A stretch of 64,000 bases of DNA from [Mycobacterium] nativiensis. Its GTDB lineage: Bacteria; Actinomycetota; Actinomycetes; Mycobacteriales; Mycobacteriaceae. The notes beneath the pieces were generated by a model. It worked only from the letters and a program-made list of their open reading frames with translations. It was not told the DNA's origin and ran no database searches. Every line of letters starts with the position of its first letter. Positions within the stretch are counted from its first letter, which is position 1. Shown one piece after another: positions 29,657-37,655 of the stretch. The position numbers and the translations under genes are program-made. The DNA lies in contig NZ_CP083986.1 in the NCBI RefSeq assembly GCF_020172685.1, positions 887,877 through 951,876 on the forward strand, read 5' to 3'.

Positions 29657-30085
29657 TCAGACGGGCTGGAACGCCCAGGTGACAACTTCGGTGCCGTCGT
29701 CCTCGACGTAGAACGGCACCATGGTCAGTTCGACTGCCATGCCGAATTTCAGCTTGGCGGGATCGGATTCGGTCAGGCGGGCCTCCACCTGGACCACGTC
29801 GCCGAGGCGGACCAGTCCGACGCCGAACGGGGTGAAACCCTCGGCGGTCTCGCCCCCGGCGTAGGGCAGCTTGGGGACGAAGCCCTGGGTGGTCCAGGCC
29901 TCGAGGGTGCCCTGGCGGGGCAGCAGTAGATCGCGCATCTGCGGGCCGCTGCAGCGCGGGCAGTGGTCCTGGCGGGGCCAGACTGTGGCCTCGCAGTCAG
30001 CGCATTGACTGCCGATCAGAGCCGGGTTCTCGTCGGGGAAGTTGGTGACGTCGGGAGCGAGGGCTCTGCGCTTCGTGGAAATCAC
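29657..30085 (-). CDS. DUF35 OB-fold protein (thiolase/aldolase partner)
   Basis: 142 residues from GTG 30085, chosen because homologous-looking sequence starts VISTKRRALAPDV. A zinc ribbon with four cysteines (CADCEATVWPRQDHCPRC) precedes an OB-fold domain (LEAWTTQGFVPKLPY, GVGLVRLGDVVQVEARL). DUF35 proteins bind Ltp-type thiolases and form part of the acyl-CoA site. The start codon lies inside the operator-like sequence at 30077-30101, so the message may be leaderless. Confidence 0.85.
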   Translation of the reverse strand: MISTKRRALAPDVTNFPDENPALIGSQCADCEATVWPRQDHCPRCSGPQMRDLLLPRQGTLEAWTTQGFVPKLPYAGGETAEGFTPFGVGLVRLGDVVQVEARLTESDPAKLKFGMAVELTMVPFYVEDDGTEVVTWAFQPV

Positions 30086-30101
30086 GTTCTCAATTAGAGC
30101 A
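30077..30101. promoter_or_regulatory. Candidate operator over the DUF35 start
   Basis: Read on the minus strand, it contains TGCTC-TAATT-GAGAA followed by CGTGA-TTTCC: three half-site-like words at 10-base spacing. The 17-base core (30085-30101) matches the site at 22620-22636 at 15 positions, and the second part resembles the GAGAA-N5-TTCTC box. Confidence 0.45.
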
Positions 30102-30167
30102 TATGGTGATACAGATTGGGTAGCCGCTGACGGCATCGGTCATGGACGCGGTCCCTGGGCTCAGTGG

Positions 30168-30229
30168 CGCGAGCGTGCGCAGATGCACGCGTTCATCCGG
30201 CGTGTCGCGTACATCTGCGCACGCTCGCG
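30168..30229. repeat. Long near-perfect inverted repeat between DUF35 and TetR genes
   Basis: Arms of 24 bases (30168-30191 and 30206-30229) match at 23 positions around a 14-base loop. They start CGCGAGCGTGCGCAGATG. It lies 20 bases after the TetR stop on the minus strand, so it could end that transcript; it has no T-run and might instead be a dispersed palindromic element. Confidence 0.6.
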
Positions 30230-30249
30230 GGAAGAACGGGAAGAAATGG

Positions 30250-30900
30250 CTACTTGGCCAAGCCGTGGGCGCAGAAGTCCCAGACTTCGTCGGCGGTGAT
30301 CGGGTGGCTGGCCGGATCGTCGGACTCGGCGCTGGACTGCGCTACGAACATGACGGTCTGCATGGTCATCGCGGCCATGCGCCGGGCGTTGACCTCCGGC
30401 CGCAGCTCGCCGGCTTCGGCGGCTTCCTCCATCAGCTCGGTGAGTAGCGTCAGCAGCGGGGTGAAGGCGACTCTGACCTCGGTCGGATGAGAGACCAGCA
30501 GTCGCGGCGCGAAGTCGGTGAACAGCGGGCGCTTGGCTTCCGGGTCCGGGCGGGACAGGTCGAAGAGCAGCTGGACTGCCACTTTCAGCCGTTCCAGCGG
30601 CTTCTTCTGGTTCTCGGTGGCGGCGCGGATCTGGTCGGCGGTGCGAGTCAGGGCGTCCTCGAACAGCGCCAGCAGCAACTCATGCTTGCCGTTGAACTGC
30701 AGGTAGAAGCTCCGCAGCGACTGTCGGGAGCGCTCGACGACCTCTTGGACGGTGAAGTCGGTACTGCCCTTTTCGATGATGATGGACTGGGCGGCGTCCA
30801 AGAATCGCTGAACGCGCTGAGCGGCCCGCAGTCGCGCGGTCTTGATGGACCGCTCGACTGCCCGCTGCTTCCAGACGGGTTCCTCTTCCGGGTTACTCAC
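30250..30900 (-). CDS. TetR-family regulator
   Basis: 216 residues. The HTH region is near residues 30-75 (FLDAAQSIIIEKG, TVQEVVERSRQSLRSFYLQF) and the ligand domain is of the type seen with acyl-CoA-responsive TetRs of mycobacterial lipid operons. It is divergent from an ACAD gene and lies next to the thiolase/DUF35 operon. Candidate boxes flank it on both sides (31026-31040 and 30077-30101), making it the best candidate for the shared GAGAA-box regulator; this is inference. Confidence 0.85.
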   Translation of the reverse strand: MSNPEEEPVWKQRAVERSIKTARLRAAQRVQRFLDAAQSIIIEKGSTDFTVQEVVERSRQSLRSFYLQFNGKHELLLALFEDALTRTADQIRAATENQKKPLERLKVAVQLLFDLSRPDPEAKRPLFTDFAPRLLVSHPTEVRVAFTPLLTLLTELMEEAAEAGELRPEVNARRMAAMTMQTVMFVAQSSAESDDPASHPITADEVWDFCAHGLAK

Positions 30901-31025
30901 CAGCGGCTCCAGCTGTTGCCTTTTTGGGAGAACACGAATGCACCCTACCGGAGAATTACTTCATTCCGATGTCAGCCGTCTGCGCGCTGCCGTCCCGCCA
31001 GGGAAGATGGTAACTTTCCAAGAAT

Positions 31026-31040
31026 GAGAAGCTGCTTCTC
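31026..31040. promoter_or_regulatory. Candidate operator, perfect 15-bp palindrome
   Basis: GAGAAGCTGCTTCTC, perfect 7+1+7 symmetry, lies between the divergent TetR and ACAD genes, 45 bases before the ACAD start. It has the same GAGAA-N5-TTCTC shape as sites 13997 and 47459. Confidence 0.55.
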
Positions 31041-31085
31041 GCTCACGGCTGAACCAGGGCGGAATCGTCGCACCCGGGGACTGCC

Positions 31086-32261
31086 GTGCAGCTGACCTTC
31101 GACGCCGACGTGGAGGACTTCCGGCGGGAGTTCGTCGAGTTCCTCGACGCGAACCTGCCGGCCGAGGCCGACATGGTGGAGCGGCCGCGGTCGACGGCCG
31201 CCATCCCGCCGTGGGCGCGGCAGTGGCAGCGGCTGCTGTTCGACAACGGCTGGCTGCTGCCCGGTTACCCGCCGGAGTTCGGCGGCCGCAATGCCACCCT
31301 GCTGCAGCAGTACGTCCACCAGCTCGAGCTGTCCCGGCGGCGGATCTACCACAGCTTCAACCCGCAGGGCGTCGGGATCATCGCCGCTTCGGTGATCTCC
31401 TTCGGCACGCCCGAACAGCAGCAGCGTTGGGCGGTACCGATCCTGCGCGCCGAGATCACCGCCGCCCTGGGCATGAGCGAGCCCTCGGCCGGATCGGACC
31501 TGGCGTCGTTGCGCACCCGCGCGGTACGAGACGGCGACCACTTCGTGGTCAACGGGCAGAAGGTGTGGACCTCGGGCGCCCACGACGCCGACGTGCTGCT
31601 GACGTTCGTACGGACCGACCCGGACGCCCCCAAACACCGGGGTATCAGCGTGCTGCTGATCCCCACCGACCTACCCGGGATCGAACGGCGGCCGTTCGCC
31701 TCGGCGTGCGACCCGGCCGACCTGGACTTCAACGAGGTGTTCTTCGCCGACGTGCGGGTGCCCGCGGAGAACCTGATCGGCGAACTCAACGACGGGTGGC
31801 GGGTGACCACCGGATCGCTGGGACACGAGCGGAACATGCTGTGGCTCGGCTTCGCCGACCGGATGGAGGACCTGCTGGCCGACTTCCACCCGACCACCAC
31901 GGTCGACCGGGACAGCTACGCGACCCTGGTGATGGACGCGACCGCGCTGCGGCTGCTCGGCTCGGTGGCACTGGCCCGCGCGGCCCGCGGCGCCGAGGAC
32001 GTGGCCGGGTTGTCGGTGCTCAAACTGCTCGGATCCGAAGCGGGACAGGTGGCTTCGGACTACGCCCTGGCCGCCACCGGCGAGGCGGGTCTGGTCCACC
32101 CGACGACGACGGCTCCCTATGTGGCGATGAACCTCGACGGCCATGCGGGCAGCTGGTTCGACCGCTACGTCCGCACCTTCGCCGGAACGATCGCCGGCGG
32201 CACATCGGAGATCCAGCGCAACATCATCGCCCAGCGACTGCTCGACCTGCCCCGCAACTGA
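31086..32261 (+). CDS. Acyl-CoA dehydrogenase
   Basis: 391 residues with a GTG start. FAD/substrate motifs are MSEPSAGSDLASL and VNGQKVWTSGAHDAD. The C-terminal motif AGGTSEIQRNIIAQRL has Gly where MCAD has its catalytic Glu. The likely base is the Glu in GHERNM (about residue 241), as in isovaleryl-CoA and long-chain dehydrogenases and steroid-side-chain FadE proteins. It is divergent from TetR 30250 and followed 11 bases later by a crotonase gene. Confidence 0.88.
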   Translation: MQLTFDADVEDFRREFVEFLDANLPAEADMVERPRSTAAIPPWARQWQRLLFDNGWLLPGYPPEFGGRNATLLQQYVHQLELSRRRIYHSFNPQGVGIIAASVISFGTPEQQQRWAVPILRAEITAALGMSEPSAGSDLASLRTRAVRDGDHFVVNGQKVWTSGAHDADVLLTFVRTDPDAPKHRGISVLLIPTDLPGIERRPFASACDPADLDFNEVFFADVRVPAENLIGELNDGWRVTTGSLGHERNMLWLGFADRMEDLLADFHPTTTVDRDSYATLVMDATALRLLGSVALARAARGAEDVAGLSVLKLLGSEAGQVASDYALAATGEAGLVHPTTTAPYVAMNLDGHAGSWFDRYVRTFAGTIAGGTSEIQRNIIAQRLLDLPRN

Positions 32262-32272
32262 GAAGGAAGCCC

Positions 32273-33055
32273 ATGTACATCGATTACGAGGTCGCCGACC
32301 GGATCGCGACGATCACCCTGAACCGGCCCGAGGCGGCCAACGCCCAGAACCCCGAGTTGCTCGACGAGCTCGACGCGGCCTGGACCCGCGCCGCCGACGA
32401 CGACGATGTCGCCGTCATCGTGTTGCGGGCCAACGGCAAACACTTCTCGGCCGGCCACGACCTCAAGGGCGGTGGCCCGGTGCCGGACAAGATCACCCTG
32501 GAGTTCATCTACAAGCACGAATGCAAGCGTTACCTGGAGTACACGCTGCGCTGGCGAAATGTGCCCAAGCCGTCGATCGCCGCCGTGCAGGGCCGGTGCA
32601 TCTCCGGTGGGCTGATGCTGTGCTGGCCGTGCGATCTGATCATCGCCGCCGACGACGCCCAGTTCTCCGACCCGGTGGTGCTGATGGGGATCGGCGGCGT
32701 CGAATACCACGGCCACACCTGGGAATTGGGGCCGCGCAAGGCCAAGGAGATACTGTTCACCGGCCGCGCGATGACCGCCCAGGAGGTCGAGCAGACCGGG
32801 ATGGTGAACAAGGTGGTGCCGCGGGACGAGCTGGACGCCGAGACCCGCCGGCTCGCCGAGCACATCGCCACCATGCCGTCGTTCGCGCTGCGGCAGGCCA
32901 AGCGGGCGGTCAACCAGACTCTGGATGTGCAGGGCTTCCACTCGGCGATCCAGTCCGCCTTTGACATCCACGAGACCGGGCACGGCAACGCGCTGTCGGT
33001 GTGCGGCTGGCCGGTGCTGGTCGACCTGGACGACATGAAATCGAAGGTGCAGTAG
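32273..33055 (+). CDS. Enoyl-CoA hydratase/isomerase family protein lacking both catalytic Glu
   Basis: 260 residues. The oxyanion segment HFSAGHDLKGGG is present and the core ISGGLMLCWPCDLIIAAD is clear. Met replaces the first catalytic Glu and the second site reads FSDPVVLMGIGG, so neither Glu of the hydratase pair remains. Such members can be isomerases, hydrolases or retro-Claisen enzymes. The gene follows the ACAD gene in the same operon, and a GGAAG ribosome site precedes ATG 32273. Confidence 0.82.
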   Translation: MYIDYEVADRIATITLNRPEAANAQNPELLDELDAAWTRAADDDDVAVIVLRANGKHFSAGHDLKGGGPVPDKITLEFIYKHECKRYLEYTLRWRNVPKPSIAAVQGRCISGGLMLCWPCDLIIAADDAQFSDPVVLMGIGGVEYHGHTWELGPRKAKEILFTGRAMTAQEVEQTGMVNKVVPRDELDAETRRLAEHIATMPSFALRQAKRAVNQTLDVQGFHSAIQSAFDIHETGHGNALSVCGWPVLVDLDDMKSKVQ

Positions 33056-33075
33056 CGCCTGGAGCCTCAGACTGC

Positions 33076-33135
33076 CGCGAGACTGCAGCCACGCACGTTG
33101 TTCGCCACTTATCTGTGTGTGAGTGCAATCTCGCG
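33076..33135. terminator. Inverted repeat between convergent genes
   Basis: Arms of 21 bases (33076-33096 and 33115-33135) match at 17 positions around an 18-base loop and begin CGCGAGACTGCAG. Lying between convergent stops, it may end both transcripts. The lack of a T-run leaves the role open. Confidence 0.5.
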
Positions 33136-33143
33136 ACCCGAAC

Positions 33144-34604
33144 TCAGCTCAGCCGGGCGCGCAACTCCCGCTTGAGCACCTTGCCGTAGCTGTTCTTGGG
33201 CAAAGCGTCGACGAACTCGTAGCGCTTCGGGCGCTTGAACCGGGCGATGCGCTCCAGCAGATGCGCGTCCAGGTCACCGGCCGCCACGTCGCCCACCACG
33301 AACGCGACGACGATCTCGCCCCACTCGGGATCGGGCGTGCCCACCACCGCGGCCTCGGCGACGCCGGGGTGATCCAGCAGCGCCTCCTCGACCTCGCGCG
33401 GATAGATGTTGCTGCCGCCGCTGATGACGACGTCCTTGGACCGGTCGCGCAGCGTCAGATAGCCGCGTTCGTCGAATGAGCCCTTGTCGCCGGTGAACAG
33501 CCAACCGTCCTTGACGGTCTCCGCGGTGGCGGCGGGATTGTTCCAGTAGCCGGCCATCACGACGTCGCCGCGACAGACGATCTCGCCGATCTCACCGGTC
33601 GGTGCCGGCGTCCCGTCGTCACGCAGCACCGCCACCTGCACCCCGGTGCGCGCCCGGCCCACCGAGGCCAGGATCGCGTCGTCCCCGTCGTGGTCGGCGC
33701 GGCGCAGGCCGGTGATCGTCATCGGCGCCTCGCCCTGGCCGTAGAGCTGGGCGAACACCGGCCCGAACGCCGCCAGCGCCTTCTTCAGATTGCCCAGGTA
33801 CATCGGGCCGCCGCCGTAGATGATCCTGCGCAGGTTGGCCGGCTTGGCCCGGCCGGTATCGACCAGCCGGGCCACCATGGTCGGCGCCAGGAACGCGGTG
33901 GCCCCGGGGTGCCGGCCGCACAGGTCGAGGAATTCCTCGGCGTCGAACGCCCCCGATTCGGGCACCACCTGCCGGGCGCCGCGCAGCACATACGGCGCGA
34001 TGTACAGGCCGGACCCGTGTGACATCGGGGCGCCGTGGATCAGGGAGCAGTCGGCGTCGGGGTCGTCGAGATCGGCCAGGTGCGCCTGCGTCATCGCCAT
34101 CAGATTGCGGTGCGTCAGCATGGCGCCCTTGGAGCGTCCGGTGGTGCCGCTGGTGTAGAACAGCCACGCCAGTCGGGACGGGTCCGGGTCGGCCGAAGCG
34201 ACGGGTGATGTATCAAATCGATCCAGATACGCTGCGCTGCCGATGGTCTCGACCGCCCTGGCGGCGGTCAGCCCGGGTGCCAGCTTCGGGGAGGCGAAGA
34301 CCATGCTCGCCCCGGCATCGTCGAGGATCTGGGCCATCTCGTGTGGGTGCAGCTTGTAGTTGAGCGGTACCACGACGCAGTCCGCGGCCCAGGTGGCGAA
34401 CATCAGCTCGATGATCTCGGGCCGGTTCTCGCTGGCGATCGCGATCCGTGCGCCGGGCTGCACCTGAAGCCGCAACGAGGCCGCCAATCGCAGTGCGCGA
34501 TCGGCCAGTTCACGCCAGGTGTGTAGCCGGCGCTCGCCCTGATAGACCGCCCCCCGCTCACCGAATCGGGCCGCGGCCTGATCCAGCAGAGAGAACATAT
34601 TCAT
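33144..34604 (-). CDS. Acyl-CoA synthetase (AMP-dependent ligase)
   Basis: 486 residues. The AMP-binding motif is FYTSGTTGRSKGAMLTHRN, the second motif YGQGEAPMT, then DGWLFTGDKG and the hinge DRSKDVVISGGSNIYPREVE. The C-terminal lysine is in PKNSYGKVLKRELRA. It activates a carboxylic acid as acyl-AMP and then acyl-CoA. ATG 34604 overlaps the stop of the SDR gene by ATGA, making it the last gene of the 39.3-33.1 kb minus-strand operon. Confidence 0.9.
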   Translation of the reverse strand: MNMFSLLDQAAARFGERGAVYQGERRLHTWRELADRALRLAASLRLQVQPGARIAIASENRPEIIELMFATWAADCVVVPLNYKLHPHEMAQILDDAGASMVFASPKLAPGLTAARAVETIGSAAYLDRFDTSPVASADPDPSRLAWLFYTSGTTGRSKGAMLTHRNLMAMTQAHLADLDDPDADCSLIHGAPMSHGSGLYIAPYVLRGARQVVPESGAFDAEEFLDLCGRHPGATAFLAPTMVARLVDTGRAKPANLRRIIYGGGPMYLGNLKKALAAFGPVFAQLYGQGEAPMTITGLRRADHDGDDAILASVGRARTGVQVAVLRDDGTPAPTGEIGEIVCRGDVVMAGYWNNPAATAETVKDGWLFTGDKGSFDERGYLTLRDRSKDVVISGGSNIYPREVEEALLDHPGVAEAAVVGTPDPEWGEIVVAFVVGDVAAGDLDAHLLERIARFKRPKRYEFVDALPKNSYGKVLKRELRARLS

Positions 34605-35386
34605 CGCTGAACCCACTCGGCGTCGAGCCCGAAGTCCGACAGGTATTTGGTCGAGCTCCAGCCGCCGTCGACGACGATGGTCTGGCCGTTGATGAATGAG
34701 CCTGCCTCCGAGCACAGGAAGGCGACGGTGCCCGCGATGTCGTCCACCCGGCCCAGCCGCGGATACGGCGTCATCTCGGCGTTGAGCTTGCGGAATCGGG
34801 CATCGGTGAGGCGCTCTTCGACCATCGGGGTGACCGTGACGCCGGGGGCCACCGCGTTACACCGGATGCCCTGAGCGCCGTACTGGCAGGCGATGTGGGT
34901 GGTCAGTGCGGTCAGCCCGCCCTTGGCCGCCGAGTACGCCCCGCCGCGCAGGCCGCCCACCACCGCGAAGGTGGAGGTGACGTTGATGATCGCCGAGCCG
35001 GGCGTCAGGTGGCCCAGCACCTCGCGGGTCAGCCGAAACGGCGCCCGCAGCATCAGATTCAGGAAATGGTCGAGGGATTCGTCGTCGGTCTCATGCAGCG
35101 GCTTCGGGCTGCCGACACCGGCGTTGTTGATCAGGTAGTCCACCCGGCCCCACCGGGCCAGCGCGGCATCGACGATCTGCCGCGGGCCCTCATCGGTGGT
35201 GAGGTCCACCGCCACGGTGGCGATGCGTTCGGGGTCGGTTCCGCCGGCCTCCAGCGCTGCCGCCAGGCCGGCCAGCCGCTCCTGGTCGCGGCCGGTGCCG
35301 AGAACCGCCATTCCGGACTCGGCAAGCTTTGTGGCGCAGCCGAATCCGATTCCGCTGCTGGCTCCGGTAACGATCGCCACCTGCAT
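34601..35386 (-). CDS. SDR family oxidoreductase
   Basis: 261 residues with TGASSGIG, NNAGVGSP, catalytic Ser in INVTSTFA and YSAAKGG, and a C-terminal VVDGGWSS. A classical NAD(P)-dependent alcohol/ketone dehydrogenase. The C-terminus is extended (KYLSDFGLDAEWVQR) beyond the usual end. It lies between two ligase genes, two bases after the upstream ligase stop; the substrate may be the hydroxyl-bearing acid activated by those ligases. Confidence 0.88.
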   Translation of the reverse strand: MQVAIVTGASSGIGFGCATKLAESGMAVLGTGRDQERLAGLAAALEAGGTDPERIATVAVDLTTDEGPRQIVDAALARWGRVDYLINNAGVGSPKPLHETDDESLDHFLNLMLRAPFRLTREVLGHLTPGSAIINVTSTFAVVGGLRGGAYSAAKGGLTALTTHIACQYGAQGIRCNAVAPGVTVTPMVEERLTDARFRKLNAEMTPYPRLGRVDDIAGTVAFLCSEAGSFINGQTIVVDGGWSSTKYLSDFGLDAEWVQR

Positions 35387-35388
35387 GG

Positions 35389-36921
35389 TCAGCTCCTTCC
35401 GATCAGTGCCGCGCGGATCTGGTGTTTGACCACCTTGCCGGCGTCGTTCTTGGGCAGCGCGTCCCAGATCAGCACCTGCTCGGGGGCCTTGAATCGGGCC
35501 ACCCCGCGCTCGGTCAGCAGCGCGCGCAGCTCCGCGACATCCGGGGCGGTCTCACCGGCGGCAACGATCACCGCGCAGGCCCGCTCCCCGGTCCGGGGAT
35601 CGGGCACCCCGACGACGGCGATCTCGGCGATGCCGGGATGGCCGATCAGGATGTCCTCCACCTCGCGCGCGGAGATGTTCTCGCCGTTGCGGATGATCAC
35701 GTCCTTGAGCCGGCCGGTGACCAGCAGATAGTTGTCGTCGACCCAGCGGCCCAGATCGCCGGTGGCGAAGTAGCCCTCGGCATCGAAACAGTCCTGCTCG
35801 TCGGAGGGGTGGGCGTAGCCGAGCAGCATCTGCGGCCCGCGGACGTAGATCTCACCCTCGCCCGGCGGAGCTCCGGCGTGGGCGATCAGTTTGATGTCGG
35901 CGATCCCGGCCCGGCCGTCGGTCTGCGCGGCGTATGCCCGCTCGTCGGCGCCGATCGCACCGATCGTGGTGACCGGAACCTCGCTGGACCCGTACACCCG
36001 GGTGACGGCGGCACCACGGAAATAGCCGGTTGCCTCTTCGATCAGCGACGCCGGCACCGACGCACCGCCGCAGACGAACAGCTTGAGGTCGGGCAGGTCG
36101 GTGCCGGCGCGGCGGGCGGCGGCCAGCAGACCGGCCAGAAACGGTGTCGCGCCCGCGATGTGCGTGCAGCGTTCGGCGAGCATCAGTCCGACTGCCGCAT
36201 CCGGATCCCAGGTGTCCATCAGCACGGCGGTGGTCTCGAGCAGCAGCGGGGCCTCGAACGCATAGATCGACCCGCCGATGTGGGCGATGGGGGAGGGAAC
36301 CAGAAACCGGTCACCCGGTTCGAAAAGCCAGTGTCGCCCCAGCTGTGCGATCAGGGCGTTGATCGAGTTATGGCTGTGCAGCACGCCTTTGGCCCGCCCG
36401 GTGGTGCCGGAGGTGTACAGCAGCAATCGGGTGGCGTCGGGGTCCAGCACCGGAAACGCGGCCGGTTCGCAACCGCTGTCCAGCAACTCCCGGTAGTCGG
36501 TGTACGTACCCGACGGCCCGCGCACCACCACCGTCTCGGGTGGATCGGGCAGGTCGGCGGTCACCCGGGTCAGCATCGCCGGGTAGTCGTGGCCGCGGAA
36601 CTGTCCCGGCGCGAACAGCATTCGGGTGCCCGAGTCGGCGAGGATGAACCCCAGTTCCGCGTCGCGCAGCGAAGGCAGGATGGGGTTGACCACCATCCCG
36701 GACAGTGTCGCGGCCAGGTACACGACGGCGGCCTCGTGCCAGTTCGGCAGCATGAACGACACCACACTGCCGGTCGGCATCCGCTCCAGCATCGCCCCGG
36801 CCAGCAGCGTCGCCCGGGTGTGCAGCTCCCGGCAGGTCAGCCGGGTGTCGCCATCGACGACCAGCACCCGGTCCGGGGTGTTCGCGGCGGCCGCCGGAAG
36901 GGTGTCGGCCAGTGTCGTCAC
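35389..36921 (-). CDS. Acyl-CoA synthetase (AMP-dependent ligase)
   Basis: 510 residues from GTG 36921, which overlaps the GntR stop (GTGA). Motifs are LLYTSGTTGRAKGVLHSHNS, YGSSEVPVTT, YFATGDLGRW and the hinge GRLKDVIIRNGENISAREVE, with the catalytic Lys in PKNDAGKVVKHQIR. It resembles cyclohexanecarboxylate/steroid-acid-type CoA ligases more than long-chain ones, but the substrate cannot be read. Long open reading continues upstream in frame; it is antisense to real genes and was excluded. Confidence 0.88.
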   Translation of the reverse strand: MTTLADTLPAAAANTPDRVLVVDGDTRLTCRELHTRATLLAGAMLERMPTGSVVSFMLPNWHEAAVVYLAATLSGMVVNPILPSLRDAELGFILADSGTRMLFAPGQFRGHDYPAMLTRVTADLPDPPETVVVRGPSGTYTDYRELLDSGCEPAAFPVLDPDATRLLLYTSGTTGRAKGVLHSHNSINALIAQLGRHWLFEPGDRFLVPSPIAHIGGSIYAFEAPLLLETTAVLMDTWDPDAAVGLMLAERCTHIAGATPFLAGLLAAARRAGTDLPDLKLFVCGGASVPASLIEEATGYFRGAAVTRVYGSSEVPVTTIGAIGADERAYAAQTDGRAGIADIKLIAHAGAPPGEGEIYVRGPQMLLGYAHPSDEQDCFDAEGYFATGDLGRWVDDNYLLVTGRLKDVIIRNGENISAREVEDILIGHPGIAEIAVVGVPDPRTGERACAVIVAAGETAPDVAELRALLTERGVARFKAPEQVLIWDALPKNDAGKVVKHQIRAALIGRS

Positions 36922-37655
36922 GGGTCGGCCTGTCCCGAAACCCGGTGCAGAGTCATCGAATACCGGTAGGCGTCGCCGGCATGGGTGTTCACCGTGACCT
37001 GTGCGATCTCGCCCTCGGACGTGGTGTAGCTGCGCTGCATCTGCAGCGCGGCGGTGCCGGCCCCGATGGCCAGCGTCTTGGCCAGCTCCGGGGTGATGAT
37101 CACCGCGCGAATGTGTTGGCGAACCTCGACGACGCTGACCCCGAACACGTCCTCGATCAGCGGGAAGATCGGGCCCGAGTGGCGCTGCAGCAGGCGGCCG
37201 ACACCGGCGAACGCCCGGTTGATGTAGTACTCGGTCCGGCAGATCGGCGTCGCGTGGCCGGCCACGCGCCGGTTGCCGCGCACCGACAGCCATTCGGTGC
37301 CCGTCGGCAGGCCGGTGCGCGCGGCGATCTCGTCGTCGACGGTGACCATCGCATTGGAGTCGATCTCGAACGAGGAGCCGGCCGCGAACGCGACCAGGTC
37401 GTTGATCGACACCACGTCCTGGGCGTAGCAGCTCGTCGCGGTGCGGGGGATCACCACGGTACCCGCCCGCGGCCGGGACACGACGAGGTTGTCCTCCCGC
37501 AGTCGGCGCAGTGCCTCGCGAATCGTGTAGCGGCTCACCGTGAACCGTTCGCACAGTTCGTGTTCGGTGGGCAACTGCGAGCCCACCGGATACACCCCGT
37601 CGGCGATCTCCTTGCGCAGCTCCCGCGCCACCCGCAGGTAGCGGTGGTCGGTCAC
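36918..37655 (-). CDS. GntR/HutC-family regulator with UTRA domain
   Basis: 245 residues with a GTG start. The winged helix is at the N-terminus (YLRVARELRKEIADGVYPVG, FTVSRYTIREALRRLREDN) and the UTRA ligand-binding domain follows (SVRGNRRVAGHATPICRTEYYINRAF). HutC-type regulators sense sugars, amino acids or acids. It is translationally coupled to the propeller gene upstream and the ligase downstream, so it probably controls this operon in response to the compound it handles. Confidence 0.88.
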   Translation of the reverse strand: MTDHRYLRVARELRKEIADGVYPVGSQLPTEHELCERFTVSRYTIREALRRLREDNLVVSRPRAGTVVIPRTATSCYAQDVVSINDLVAFAAGSSFEIDSNAMVTVDDEIAARTGLPTGTEWLSVRGNRRVAGHATPICRTEYYINRAFAGVGRLLQRHSGPIFPLIEDVFGVSVVEVRQHIRAVIITPELAKTLAIGAGTAALQMQRSYTTSEGEIAQVTVNTHAGDAYRYSMTLHRVSGQADP

